DNA of 64,000 nt from Heloderma charlesbogerti (GCA_026122225.1 JANEZZ010002061.1:62001-126000), one strand, 5' to 3'. Numbered from the stretch's first letter, positions 58,301 to 62,900 are shown. Notes: a model not told the origin generated them from the letters alone. A program made the numbers and translations.

Positions 58301-58905
58301 TGATGACTCTCACCTGCGTCATGTGAAGCCAGAGCCCTCAGCATCTTGCCAGCACTGCGCCGAATTTGCTCCTCCTCATGACACAGCATCTTCATCAGCA
58401 GATTGAGGGCCCCGGTCTCCTTGAAGACACCCATCAACGAGCCAATGCTGGCATAGGCACTAAGCACATGGACAGTGTGCAAGATGGACGACTGAGGGAC
58501 TGTGGCGCTGGCCATTTGCCAAGCCGCTCGCTGCACCAGGGTCCTGACATCAGCCTTCATCTCACGCAGTGAAGCCTCGTCCACGGTGACCTCTGGGGGG
58601 AATACACTGGATGTTTTCTCCTCTGCCCGCTGCTCCTTGGGCTTCCTCTTGCCTAGCAGCGTCGGGCAGTTGGCATAAACGTCATCTGCTGGCATCCACA
58701 TCAGGATGTTCTCCATTTTGCTCTCTGTTGAAGAGGCACCAGCACTGCTTCCGGGATCATTCTCCAAGCTGAAGACATGCCAGCGAATCAGGTATTCAAT
58801 CTGCCCATTGTGACCATGGCGCTGTCGGATTAACTCCTTGGGATAGGCCTGGAGCCTGGGTCCAAGCTGTACTAGCACATTCCCATTTTGCCTCTCAATC
58901 ACCAT
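32445..58905 (-). CDS. CUL7: CUL7/CUL9-type cullin, CUL7-like end, no RBR
   Basis: CUL7 is the scaffold of a SKP1-FBXW8-RBX1 ubiquitin ligase and, in the 3M complex, a microtubule and growth regulator; CUL9 is its close relative with a C-terminal RBR. The 29 coding exons (separate entries) join into 5880 nt, 1959 residues, with all phases consistent. Domains in order: N-terminal block from [12 protein letters not shown] p53-binding-type domain at about 386-440; ARM-like block at about 653-923; DOC/APC10 domain at about 1140-1300; cullin homology at about 1300-1865 with [11 protein letters not shown] and the neddylation-type lysine 1852 in [16 protein letters not shown] terminus AFSTFR. Human CUL7 has 1698 and CUL9 2517 residues. 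The body resembles CUL9 ([33 protein letters not shown]) and keeps the ARM block, yet the protein ends as CUL7 does. The start has G at -3 and +4. The symbol is assigned from the end and the missing RBR; CUL9 or a pre-duplication gene is the alternative. Confidence 0.9.
32730..32819 (-). other. 90-nt stop-free intron 28
   Basis: The intron is bounded by GTAAGG and CTCCCAG, is 90 nt long, and reads open in the coding frame. Retention would add 30 residues between the ILK helix region and the terminal domain. Confidence 0.8.
32820..33016 (-). CDS. CUL7: Cullin exon 28: neddylation region
   Basis: The acceptor is GCTCTAG and the donor GTAAGG. It encodes [20 protein letters not shown] and [20 protein letters not shown] (1800-1865). 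Lys1852 in ILK aligns with the NEDD8-acceptor position of cullins. Confidence 0.95.
33248..33356 (-). CDS. CUL7: Cullin exon 27
   Basis: The acceptor is GTCCTAG and the donor GTAAGT. It encodes [20 protein letters not shown] and [16 protein letters not shown]. EEVSVExLL...ALxPLT is the winged-helix region of the family. Confidence 0.94.
33369..33381 (+). repeat. Poly-G run
   Basis: A homopolymer run just upstream (minus strand) of the acceptor of exon 27. Confidence 0.85.
33382..34017 (-). other. Intron 26 of the cullin gene, nothing recognised
   Basis: No repeat or extra exon was identified. Confidence 0.4.
34018..34163 (-). CDS. CUL7: Cullin exon 26
   Basis: The acceptor is CTCGCAG. It encodes [20 protein letters not shown] and [20 protein letters not shown] (1715-1763). 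The donor is GTCCTG, poor at +3 to +5, but the join FNSAE|EVSVE matches the family exactly. Confidence 0.92.
34316..34373 (+). repeat. (CG)n(CA)n microsatellite
   Basis: Alternating purine-pyrimidine tract: CGCGCACGCGCGCG followed by about 26 CA units. Confidence 0.95.
34794..34965 (-). CDS. CUL7: Cullin exon 25
   Basis: The acceptor is CCCCCAG and the donor GTGAGT. It encodes [40 protein letters not shown] and a stretch ending [18 protein letters not shown] is typical of CUL9. Confidence 0.92.
35121..35343 (-). CDS. CUL7: Cullin exon 24
   Basis: The acceptor is CTCTCCAG and the donor GTGAGC. It encodes [40 protein letters not shown], a Q5 run and [20 protein letters not shown], ending in acidic EEEEGE. 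Confidence 0.94.
35647..35804 (-). CDS. CUL7: Cullin exon 23
   Basis: The acceptor is CCTCCAG and the donor GTGAGG. It encodes [20 protein letters not shown] and [20 protein letters not shown], then [14 protein letters not shown]...GLELATTFEHFY is a family hallmark. Confidence 0.95.
36174..36356 (-). CDS. CUL7: Cullin exon 22
   Basis: 61 codons, phase 0 both sides, donor GTGAGT. It encodes [20 protein letters not shown] and [20 protein letters not shown] then LTAMH. Confidence 0.95.
36610..36624 (+). repeat. Poly-C run
   Basis: A homopolymer of about 14 C in intron 21. Confidence 0.9.
36708..36890 (+). mobile_element. tRNA-derived SINE, GC-rich copy
   Basis: The A box region is CGGCTCGGTGGCAGAGCACC, followed by a degenerate B box (CCATCCCGGACGTCTCCAGG) and the tail TATTGGGCTAGATGGACCAA. 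Same family as 47060-47255. Confidence 0.8.
37114..37229 (-). CDS. CUL7: Cullin exon 21
   Basis: The acceptor is TTTGCAG and the donor GTAGGG. It encodes a basic linker ([20 protein letters not shown]) followed by [17 protein letters not shown], where the family has RNITQCWxxVVExQV. Confidence 0.93.
37498..37683 (-). CDS. CUL7: Cullin exon 20
   Basis: The acceptor is CTTCCAG and the donor GTGAGT. It encodes [20 protein letters not shown] and [20 protein letters not shown], matching GWLLDQYLE and SRVRRLxHLLVHVE. Confidence 0.95.
37783..37916 (-). CDS. CUL7: Cullin exon 19
   Basis: The acceptor is ATTGCAG and the donor GTAGGG. It encodes [20 protein letters not shown] and [20 protein letters not shown], then ITSP; near-identical to CUL9 over the same span. 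Confidence 0.96.
38162..38221 (+). repeat. 22-bp tandem repeat, about 2.7 units
   Basis: The unit is GGGCGAAGCCCCTCCCTTCC plus CC, tandemly repeated in a GC-rich intron. Confidence 0.9.
38274..38449 (-). CDS. CUL7: Cullin exon 18
   Basis: The acceptor is TTCATAG. It encodes [40 protein letters not shown] and [14 protein letters not shown]. The donor GTCCGG is weak, but the join [11 protein letters not shown] fits the family. Confidence 0.94.
38460..38836 (-). other. Intron 17 of the cullin gene
   Basis: No repeat identified. Confidence 0.4.
38837..38932 (-). CDS. CUL7: Cullin exon 17: end of DOC domain
   Basis: 32 codons, acceptor CGCAAAG, donor GTAGGA. It encodes [20 protein letters not shown] and [12 protein letters not shown], matching [26 protein letters not shown]. 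Confidence 0.96.
39683..40008 (-). mobile_element. tRNA-derived SINE, interrupted by MITE
   Basis: The + strand reads AATATAGGAAGCTGC... GATCTAGCTCAGTATTG, then the MITE, then GTCTAGTCTGACTGGCAGCA and GCAAAGCATCTGCTC. This is the reverse complement of the SINE at 47060, in the same order. Confidence 0.8.
39738..39854. mobile_element. Palindromic MITE nested in SINE
   Basis: It contains TTGGGACTACAACTCCCATA, the mirror GTGATGGGAGTTGTAATGC, and a right end GCCTATCCCTG. The left terminus is lost. The flank GTCTAGTC (39855-39862) is the SINE octamer that is duplicated at 48.4 kb. Confidence 0.8.
40148..40253 (-). CDS. CUL7: Cullin exon 16: DOC domain
   Basis: The acceptor is TGTACAG and the donor GTTAGT. 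It encodes [20 protein letters not shown] and [32 protein letters not shown] is the DOC signature of CUL7 and CUL9. Confidence 0.96.
40260..40900 (-). other. Intron 15 of the cullin gene, nothing recognised
   Basis: No repeat family assigned. Confidence 0.4.
40901..41072 (-). CDS. CUL7: Cullin exon 15: DOC domain
   Basis: The acceptor is CGCTCAG and the donor GTGAGT. It encodes [40 protein letters not shown] and [13 protein letters not shown], the jelly-roll DOC core. Confidence 0.96.
41186..41276 (-). CDS. CUL7: Cullin exon 14
   Basis: The acceptor is ATTTACAG and the donor GTGAGC. It encodes [20 protein letters not shown] and [11 protein letters not shown], practically invariant in CUL7 and CUL9. 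Confidence 0.97.
41440..41535. mobile_element. hAT-like palindromic MITE, shortened
   Basis: CAGTCTTCCCCAACCTGGTG CCCTCCAGCTGTGTTGG faces TAGTCCAACACATCTGGAAG GCGCCACGTTGG. The central part is reduced. Confidence 0.8.
41686..41913 (-). CDS. CUL7: Cullin exon 13
   Basis: 76 codons, acceptor TCTGCAG, donor GTGAGT. It encodes [40 protein letters not shown] and [13 protein letters not shown], matching [19 protein letters not shown] across the next join. Confidence 0.96.
42095..42235. mobile_element. hAT-like palindromic MITE, GTGGGGA subfamily
   Basis: GCGAGGGTGGGGAGCCTGCG GCCCTCC faces CCACACGTTCCCCTCACC. The centre has CATCCCATCAGCC and GGGATGATAGGAGCTGCAG. Confidence 0.8.
42340..42700 (-). 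mobile_element. L2-type LINE 3' end
   Basis: ATCTATCCCACTTTTATTTA, CAAAGCAGCTCACAATAAAT and CACATTTTAAATACAGG are the usual reverse-strand order of a reptile L2 3' region, directly beside exon 12. Confidence 0.55.
42793..42898 (-). CDS. CUL7: Cullin exon 12
   Basis: The acceptor is GCTCCAG and the donor GTAGGT. It encodes [20 protein letters not shown] and [15 protein letters not shown], comparable to VLPWHEVLEPCLNCLSG of CUL9. Confidence 0.94.
43000..43725 (-). other. Part of intron 11, nothing recognised
   Basis: It contains a C-run at about 43261-43270. No exon identified. Confidence 0.4.
43727..43866. mobile_element. hAT-like palindromic MITE
   Basis: GACTTCCCTGACGGAGTGCC CTCTGGATGTGG faces ACATCCGGAGGATGCCCAGT CAGGGAAGG. 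Confidence 0.8.
43973..44198 (-). CDS. CUL7: Cullin exon 11
   Basis: The acceptor is CATCCAG and the donor GTGAGG. It encodes [40 protein letters not shown] and [11 protein letters not shown]. Sequence here is loosely conserved; it is accepted on phase and position. Confidence 0.88.
44409..44448 (+). repeat. Two exact 20-bp tandem units
   Basis: The unit GTGATGTACTTGGGAGAGGG occurs twice, followed by GTGATG. Confidence 0.95.
44515..44868. mobile_element. Palindromic MITE interrupted by a fold-back
   Basis: The left portion at 44515-44622 has CATTGGACTGCAACTCCCAT and GGTGTTTGTAGTCCAAGCAT. The right remnant at 44815-44868 has AGTCCAATGCATCTGGCGGG CGCCAGGTTGG. The middle is a separate inverted repeat. 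Confidence 0.7.
44623..44814. mobile_element. Fold-back element nested in MITE
   Basis: GGGAGGCTGGTGGCTCTGAT through TTCCGGGTTTTAGTTACAAC is mirrored by GTTGTAACTAAAACCCAGAA through GGAGCCACCAGCCTCCC, giving arms of about 65 bp. The flanks AGTCCAAGCAT and AGTCCAATGCAT look like a target duplication. Confidence 0.75.
44980..45195 (+). mobile_element. L2-type LINE 3' end
   Basis: TTGAAAACTTCCTTATTCGC, TTTTTATTGTTGTATGCACT and GGTGGTACAGAAATATTT follow the L2 3' pattern. Confidence 0.55.
45213..45421 (-). CDS. CUL7: Cullin exon 10: ARM-like block
   Basis: The acceptor is TCCCGCAG and the donor GTATGG. It encodes [20 protein letters not shown] and [20 protein letters not shown]; the order matches CUL9 (SSAARNGLLLLNLLL...ELRDTL) and is absent from human CUL7. 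Confidence 0.92.
45747..45940 (-). CDS. CUL7: Cullin exon 9: ARM-like block
   Basis: The acceptor is CTCCTAG and the donor GTAAGG. It encodes [40 protein letters not shown] and [26 protein letters not shown]...LLLTVPAAV of CUL9 is the counterpart. Confidence 0.94.
46090..46395 (+). mobile_element. L2-type LINE 3' end
   Basis: TATTTGTGGAACTCCCTCCC, CATGTTTTTAAACAGACTC and AAAGGCAGGTTAAAAATG then AATAAA follow the L2 3' region. Confidence 0.7.
46640..46847 (-). CDS. CUL7: Cullin exon 8: ARM-like block
   Basis: The acceptor is CCCTCAG and the donor GTGAGT. It encodes [40 protein letters not shown] and [16 protein letters not shown], close to CUL9 (ALRLLYLLMTKHEWRPLF...VLVQQAGLA). Confidence 0.95.
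47060..47255 (+). mobile_element. tRNA-derived SINE, intact example
   Basis: The A box is TAGCTCAGTGG and the B box region GGTGCAATCCCC, followed by GGGCTGGGAAAGA, CTGCTGCCAATCAGTGTCGA and GGCTAGATGGA. No MITE sits in the CAGTGT-GACAAT site here. It is a SINE, not a functional tRNA gene. Confidence 0.88.
47300..47608. mobile_element. Long fold-back element C
   Basis: It begins AGGCCCAGTTCACAGATAAC and ends TAGTTCTGTGCAGACCAAG. The inner arms GATTGCTCCTGCTTGGCTCC and CACTTGCAGCAGGAGCAACT also mirror. Confidence 0.65.
47610..48280 (-). other. Intron 7 of the cullin gene, nothing recognised
   Basis: No repeat or exon assigned. Confidence 0.35.
48285..48600 (+). mobile_element. tRNA-derived SINE, interrupted by MITE
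   Basis: TTTGGCATGCAGAAGATCCC CAGTTCAATCCCC, GGTAGGGCTGGAAAA and GGAGCTGCTGCCCATCACTG precede the MITE. The SINE resumes with GTGCAGACAATATTGAGCTG GATGG. Confidence 0.88.
48393..48529. mobile_element. hAT-like palindromic MITE nested in SINE
   Basis: CAGCTTTCTCCAAACTGGTA faces GCACCAGGTTGGGGAAGGCT G. Target copies CTGAAGAC (48385-48392) and GTGCAGAC (48530-48537) match at 6 of 8 and equal the SINE octamer GTGTAGAC. Confidence 0.9.
48657..48858 (-). CDS. CUL7: Cullin exon 7: start of ARM-like block
   Basis: It encodes [20 protein letters not shown] and [20 protein letters not shown], then [15 protein letters not shown]9 has LQLSGLSALSQAVEEV...at this place. The acceptor GTTGATCAG has a poor pyrimidine tract but is the only one that keeps phase; the donor is GTCTGT. 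Confidence 0.82.
48870..49285 (-). other. Intron 6 segment, nothing recognised
   Basis: No repeat assigned. Confidence 0.35.
49292..49779. mobile_element. 400-bp non-autonomous element, family A, copy 3
   Basis: It begins TAGGGATGTACGGACTGTGT and ends near CTCCCTA, with GTCGGATTCATC inside. It is about 90 bp longer than the others because of an AT-rich block at 49386-49450. Confidence 0.75.
49888..50008. mobile_element. hAT-like palindromic MITE
   Basis: GGGCCTACAACTCCTACCAT faces GGGATGATGGGAGTTGTAGG CC. The right end is ATACATTCCCCACTCCC. Confidence 0.85.
50038..50195 (-). mobile_element. CR1-type LINE 3' end
   Basis: GTCATAGCATCATAGAACAG TAGGGTTGGAAGGGGCCTTC and GTCCAACCCCCTACTCAATG then CAGAGCATCCCTGGCAGATG are the reverse complement of the CR1 3' end at 23.8 kb. 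Confidence 0.9.
50200..50675 (-). other. Intron 6 segment, nothing recognised
   Basis: No repeat assigned. Confidence 0.35.
50680..51055 (-). CDS. CUL7: Cullin exon 6
   Basis: The acceptor is TTTCAAG and the donor GTAAGT. It encodes [40 protein letters not shown] and a Lys/Ser/Glu-rich linker ([18 protein letters not shown]) ending [18 protein letters not shown] (528-652). Confidence 0.93.
51366..51556 (-). CDS. CUL7: Cullin exon 5
   Basis: The acceptor is CCTGCAG and the donor GTAAGT. It encodes [20 protein letters not shown] and [32 protein letters not shown] is invariant in CUL7 and CUL9. Confidence 0.96.
51718..51796. mobile_element. Short palindromic element, splice-donor family
   Basis: CCTATACATGTTTACTCAGA AGTAAGTCC faces CCAAGGTAAGCAAGTATAGG. 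Confidence 0.75.
52006..52069 (+). repeat. Two 32-bp tandem units
   Basis: TTTAATAAATCTAGAGCCAA... CATGGC is repeated with four mismatches. Confidence 0.9.
52390..52590 (-). mobile_element. tRNA-derived SINE
   Basis: CCCATCTAGTCTGGTGTACT, CTGACTGGCAGCATCTCTCC and GAATGAACCTGGGACCTTTT GCATGC then GCTCTACTATTGAGCTA are the reversed SINE with intact A and B boxes and no nested MITE. Confidence 0.85.
52805..52940 (-). CDS. CUL7: Cullin exon 4: second half of CPH domain
   Basis: The acceptor is TTTTCCAG and the donor GTAAGT. It encodes [28 protein letters not shown] and so on (419-463). [21 protein letters not shown] is the family motif. Confidence 0.96.
53075..53500 (-). other. Intron 3, nothing recognised
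   Basis: No repeat assigned. Confidence 0.35.
53527..54033 (-). CDS. CUL7: Cullin exon 3
   Basis: 169 codons, phase 0 both sides, acceptor TTTCAG, donor GTATTG. It encodes [40 protein letters not shown], a SIFQP motif and [27 protein letters not shown] (250-418), ending inside the CPH domain. Confidence 0.96.
54106..54868 (+). mobile_element. L2 LINE, RT C-terminal end plus 3' region
   Basis: The frame encodes [24 protein letters not shown], the conserved C-terminal motif of L2/CR1-group reverse transcriptases. GCTGTGGAATGAGCTCCCTA, GTGAACCACTCAGAGC and (AAAT)n follow. Confidence 0.88.
55128..55514 (+). mobile_element. 400-bp dispersed element, family B, copy 3
   Basis: CAGCGGTGCAGTG begins and CTACACCACTAG ends the element. 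GATAT flanks both sides. It shares long blocks with 7750-8148 (GATCAACACAGCTGCCT-type, GGTCTTGAATGGGCAATT). Confidence 0.75.
55615..55936 (-). mobile_element. Sauria SINE, 5'-truncated
   Basis: The + strand starts with the reverse complement of the ACCTTTACCTTT tail and BovB-like end (CAGTCGTGTCCGACTC). It ends CAGTTCAGCGTCTTAAC, so the first 18 or so bases, including most of the A box, are missing. The B box (GGTCTCGAACT reversed) remains. Confidence 0.92.
56179..56333 (-). CDS. CUL7: Cullin exon 2
   Basis: The acceptor is ATTCTAG and the donor GTACTA. It encodes [20 protein letters not shown] and [20 protein letters not shown] then GIPLPQ (198-249), closer to CUL9 than to CUL7. Confidence 0.96.
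56779..57135. mobile_element. Long fold-back element B
   Basis: GGCCGGTTCACATGATC begins and ACGTGTGAACCAGGTC ends it. AGCCCACCATGTCTTATTTA AGCCATGG mirrors CATAAATAAGCCACAGTGG. Its ends resemble fold-back A at 24.4 kb. Confidence 0.7.
57140..57570 (-). other. Intron 1 segment, nothing recognised
   Basis: It lies between coding exons 1 and 2. A short CACA run occurs near 57285. Confidence 0.35.
57577..57661. mobile_element. Short palindromic element, splice-donor family
   Basis: GGCTGCAATCCTATACACGC TTACCTGGGAGTAAGTCC faces GGGACTTACACCTGAGTAGA. On the cullin sense strand it reads CCCAG|GTAAGC, a consensus donor. Confidence 0.85.
58030..58172. mobile_element. hAT-like palindromic MITE, near-perfect
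   Basis: CAGCCTTCCCCAGCTTGGTG CCCTCCAGATG faces CTGGAGGGCACCAGGTTGGG GAAGACTG. Confidence 0.9.
58314..58905 (-). CDS. CUL7: Cullin exon 1 (coding)
   Basis: It starts [34 protein letters not shown], the shared N terminus of CUL7 and CUL9, and continues through [20 protein letters not shown] to RALASHDAG (1-198). The exon begins at 58919 after the acceptor CCAGCAG, with 14 nt of 5' UTR. The donor is GTGAGA. Confidence 0.96.
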
Positions 58906-58929
58906 GACAGAGAATACATCTGCTGGTAC

Positions 58930-59940
58930 AGGGAAAAGGACATCACAGCCCTGGAGCCACCTTTGCCTAGAAAACTATAGAAACCTCAGGCAAAACACAG
59001 AAGCATTGCTTTGGGACTTCTATTATTGGAATATCATCCCCAGGAAGGGGGCATGTTCAACAAGCTTGGCAAGTGCTTGAGATCTAGGCTTCATCTACCT
59101 ACCCACCAATGTCAACTTGAGAAGTGCAGCTTGTACTACTGGCTGCCCCTTTAAAGAACCTCACCAGGGTCAACACATTAGTACTCTGGGCACATTCACA
59201 CAGTTAAGTATCTATAACCACGTTTGCACTCATTGTTTCTAGAAATGTATTGATCTGGAATATGGACAACCTGCTCTATCCCAAAGGGTTTCAGGAAGAA
59301 CTACAGAATTCAATCAAGTCCTAATGACAATCCTACTGAAGTATTGAGGAACTTCAGTTCTAGGCAAATTTAATTTTTAATTAATTTTTTTCCTCAAATA
59401 TTTCAGGTCAAATGCATGTGGTTTACTGGGACAAAAAATTAACATGGGGTCCTCTTTTTTTTTTTTTAGCTTTGTTTACTAAGTACAAATAAAATAAGAG
59501 AGCAATCCTATGGCCCCTAAACAGCATCTGGGGGGCCACGGCATAGTTTGGATTCCTAGATCCGAGGTTGGAGACAGTGATCTGACCCCCTCCACCTTGC
59601 AGCCAGCACAGAGAGAACCAAACCGGCTGCCTCTCTGAGCCTGCAAAAGCAACCTTGGAGAGGATGGAAAGAAAACGGTTCTGTGGGCAGGGAGGGGAGG
59701 GGACTCGGGAAGCAGGGAAGCGCTGATCTGAGCTTTCTCCAGGCTCCTTCCCTTCTCCTGCCGCAGAGCCTTAGCTAGATGGGCAAAAACACCCAACTAG
59801 CAAAAATGCAGAGCAGAAGTATAGAGGTGACGCTCTGACGGGCATCCTTCCACTCTACATAGCATGCCCATCAGCCTCCAAGTTCGGAGGCTGACGGGCA
59901 TCTGGATAGGATTGCACCCTAAAGATGCCCAATTCGAGCC
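58930..59940 (-). other. First intron of the cullin gene, nothing recognised
   Basis: A poly-T run lies at about 59455-59468. No exon assigned. Confidence 0.35.
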
Positions 59941-59948
59941 CTCTAGGG

Positions 59949-60083
59949 CAGGGGTGGGCAACCTGTGGCCCTCCAGATGTTTTGGCCTACAGCTCTCATC
60001 AACTCTAGCTAGCACATCCAAAAGTGAGGGCTGATGAAAGTTGTAAACCAAAACTTCTGGAGAGCAACACATTGCCCATTCCA
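59949..60083. mobile_element. hAT MITE with 8-bp target duplication
   Basis: CAGGGGTGGGCAACCTGTGG faces AGCAACACATTGCCCATTCC A. The flanks CTCTAGGG (59941-59948) and CTTTAGGG (60084-60091) match at 7 of 8. Confidence 0.9.
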
Positions 60084-60414
60084 CTTTAGGGCATCAGAGC
60101 ATTTTTCCAAAGCAAACTGGAAAATTTTCCTATGCAAATTCACCTAATTTGCATCGGAAAAGTTTCCAGTTCTAAATTTTCTGGAAAACCCACCTCGCTG
60201 ATTGCAATTTAAGCTTGCTGCTCACTGACTGCTTTCTTCAACCCTTAATCTAGTTCACTACTTACAAACAACCTGTTTTGGACAAAAATCTATGCTAGAG
60301 AGTTATATAAATAATTGCTAGCTTTTACATTTCCAAAGCATGACCAGCCATTGTTTCTTCATCCCAGATCACCTTTTTGTTCACCCTGAGATCTTTTTAG
60401 TACCTAGCACAGTC

Positions 60415-60545
60415 TAACCCAGCCAACCCATCTGGCACCCTCCAGATGTTTTTGGACTATAGCTCCCATGATCCCACCTATTGGTCATTCAGATTAGGGC
60501 TGATGGGAGCTGCAATCCAAAACATATGAAAGGCAGAAGGTTGGT
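60415..60545. mobile_element. hAT-like palindromic MITE
   Basis: CATCTGGCACCCTCCAGATG TTTTTGGACTATAGCTCCCA TGATCC faces GGGCTGATGGGAGCTGCAAT CC. Confidence 0.8.
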
Positions 60546-60713
60546 CTAACATAACTGAATCTCCATAATTATTAGGCCATAACATCTCCTCCACTCCATT
60601 TTAAGACTATTACAAACCATAGCCTGAGAGCTTTTTCATCATGCTAAGCATCATATTTTTTTATACCTCCCTGATTTCTTTTTGTTTACTGTCCAGTCTG
60701 AAGAAGACTAAAG

Positions 60714-60797
60714 GCACAATCCTATGCATGTTGGCTGGGGAATGCTGGGAGTTGTAGGCCCTTTCTCTATCTAAACATGCATAGGATTGCGCCCTAA
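60714..60797. mobile_element. Mixed palindrome: donor-family ends, MITE core
   Basis: The outer arms GGCACAATCCTATGCATG and CATGCATAGGATTGCGCC mirror as in the short family. The core TTGGCTGGGGAATGCTGGGA GTTGTAGGCC is an arm of the ACTACAACTCCCA family. Confidence 0.6.
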
Positions 60798-60799
60798 GT

Positions 60800-61310
60800 A
60801 ACTCAATAGCTTACTCCCTATTTCTTGATGTCTTAGAGAGCACAAATAAAAGGTATTACACTACTGTTGCTTTTGGAGTTTTTTCTAATGGACCAACAGG
60901 GATACCTACAATTTCTGCCTATTTTGGATAACTCCTGGTTTGGACCTATGAAACTGACAGGGCAAGTGGTTACAGAATTATATAGTCAGCAGCTGGTTAA
61001 GAAGAGATTGTAAACAGCCAATTTTCAGTTCTGTATCTCAGCAGGAACTGAATTCCATCAGACCTTAAACTAGGAATCAGCCAAAAGCAACCCAAAGACC
61101 AAATCCAGACCCATGATGGGTACCACCTAGCCCTCAACTCGCCTACCTTCTTTCTTTCCTTCACAGATCTACTCTAGGGTAGTGGCTAAGAGCACAATCT
61201 ATACCTGTCTTCTCAAAAGTAAACCCAACTGAGTTCAATGGGGAGTTCAACTCCCAGGGCGGTGGGTACAAGACTACAACTCAAAGCATGAGGTGTGAGG
61301 TGAGACAGTG
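60800..61310 (-). other. First intron segment
   Basis: A degraded copy of the short palindrome may lie at about 61190-61270 (CACAATCTATACCTGTCTTC). Nothing else was recognised. Confidence 0.35.
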
Positions 61311-61312
61311 TA

Positions 61313-61313
<1 letters not shown>

Positions 61314-61340
<27 letters not shown>
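61314..61340 (+). repeat. (GT)n microsatellite
   Basis: About 13 GT units. Confidence 0.95.
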
Positions 61341-61344
<4 letters not shown>

Positions 61345-61449
61345 ACTATGACATATGGACTACTTATTTTTATTTAGTATATTTTTACCACTTTTCAGCC
61401 AAGAATGACTTCCAGGACAGCTTTCAATTAAAAAGCCCACAAAAGTACA

Positions 61450-61620
61450 GTTACAGTTGGACCGAATTCCAGAGGGGTAGCCATATTAGTCTGTTGCAGC
61501 AAAAAACCCAGGGTCCTGTGGCACCTTAAAGCCTAACAAATTTATTATGGCATATTATTGCATCTGATGAAATAAACTGGATAAGCTTATGCCATAATAA
61601 ATATGTTAGAAAGCAATCCT
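61450..61620. mobile_element. Unassigned dispersed repeat
   Basis: GAGGGGTAGCCATATTAGTC TGTTGCAGC and GTCCTGTGGCACCTTAAAGC CTAACAAATTTATTATGG resemble a reptile repeat with CAGTGGCACCTTARAGACYAA CAA-type sequence that I recognise but cannot name. Confidence 0.5.
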
Positions 61621-61798
61621 ATGGTCCCTGAGAGAGCGTCCCAGGGACCACAGAACAGTTTGTAAAACCCCTCCGAGGTCTGAGGCAGTGTTCCGGCCTC
61701 AGAGGGGGAGTGGGGTGGAGAACTGACCCCAGACTCTTCCCCCCACAGTCAGCATGGAAAGAACCATGCCAGCTGCCTCTCCAAGGCCTGGACTTTGG

Positions 61799-61838
61799 AG
61801 AGAGGGGAAAGGAGGCAGAGAGAGGGGAAAGGAGGCAG
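61799..61838 (+). repeat. Two 20-bp purine-rich tandem units
   Basis: The unit AGAGAGGGGAAAGGAGGCAG is repeated. Confidence 0.85.
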
Positions 61839-62034
61839 GGAGAGGAGGAGACTGGAGAGACTGGAATATGAGTTATCCTGCCTGCTCCAACCTAAAAAGC
61901 CTGTCTAGTGAAATCTGCGGGATGGGAAGACAGGGCAACGAAGATCACCTCCATCGCTCCTCCCGCCTTGCATTGGATGATAGGACGCCTCAAGTACTGT
62001 TACTGCTTTCCCCGTTTCTTTTTGGCACTTGTTT

Positions 62035-62150
62035 GAGACCAGGCTTGGGGCCCTCCAGATGTTTTGGACTACAACTCCCATCACTGCCCATGCTGGCTGG
62101 GGCTGATGGGAGTTGGAGTCCATCGACATCTGGAAGGCCGCATCTCCCCC
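62035..62150. mobile_element. hAT-like palindromic MITE
   Basis: TTTTGGACTACAACTCCCAT CACTGCCCATGCTGGC faces GCTGATGGGAGTTGGAGTCC. Confidence 0.9.
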
Positions 62151-62174
62151 AATCCTGTTTCAGACTGTTAAAAC

Positions 62175-62305
62175 AGCTAGACAACCTGGTCCCCTCCAGA
62201 TATTTTGGACTACAATTTCCATCATCCCTCACCAATGGCTAAGCTGGCTAGGGCTGATGGTGCTTGTAGGCCAAGGCACCTTGAGGACCACAAGTTGCCC
62301 ACCCC
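62175..62305. mobile_element. hAT-like palindromic MITE
   Basis: TTTTGGACTACAATTTCCAT CATCCCTCACC faces GGCTGATGGTGCTTGTAGGC C and ends CACAAGTTGCCCACCCC. The GTGGGCAACTTGTGG subfamily end is on the right only. Confidence 0.85.
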
Positions 62306-62349
62306 TAGTATAAAAGGCCTTCAGGTATTATAAGGCTCCTTAGATAAGG

Positions 62350-62900
62350 CTCCGTCGCGCTACTACAAGCCAGCCTGGGCCTCTTCATAAAGGCCTCCTC
62401 GGCCAGCGCCCCCCCCCTTAACGCCCGACAGAGCCCCGCCCACTGGGAAGGCAGGCGCGAGCCTAACGGGCAGCTGTCAGGGGCGGGGCCTAAAGGGGCG
62501 GGGCTTACGCGGAACTAAGGCAGGCGGCGGGCGCCCCGTTTCCAACACGGGGAGCTTCCGTCTCGTCGGAATGCGCAGAGCGGCGGAGCCCCAGGATTAG
62601 GCCTACCTTACTCGCGGCCCCAAGCCTCACAAAAACCCTCGGCAAGGTTTGCTGGCAACGTCCCTTATTCCGCGTTTTCTGCGCATGCTCCTTTCTCGCG
62701 TTTTCCCCACCCCTCTCCGGCGTAGGACGGGACCCCTCCTGAGTCAAACTTATAGCTTTCGCGAGAGCGGCTTCCGAAGTGCGGCCTGATTGGTTGCGGC
62801 ATCGCCCTGTCCTCTCGGAACGGGCGGAGGGCGCTCTGCCTTCGAGACTTGCAGCGCGGTCCTATACGCGTCCGCTTGGAAGTAAGTCCCGTTGGGCTCA
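62350..62900 (-). promoter_or_regulatory. CpG-rich promoter of the cullin gene
   Basis: CpG dinucleotides are dense here and scarce in the flanks. Visible elements are two GC boxes (GGGGCGGGGCC at 62480-62490, GGGGCGGGGCT at 62495-62505), TCGCGAGA (62759-62766) like the BANP/CGCG element, and an inverted CCAAT box (ATTGG at 62789-62793). There is no TATA box in a convincing position. The direction is inferred from the downstream cullin gene. Confidence 0.7.
62509..62760 (-). other. Putative non-coding first exon of the cullin gene
   Basis: On the minus strand CTTAGTTCCGC|GTAAGC at 62509/62508 is a usable donor inside the CpG island. It could splice to the acceptor at 58920 before coding exon 1. 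The 5' limit is a guess. Confidence 0.4.
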
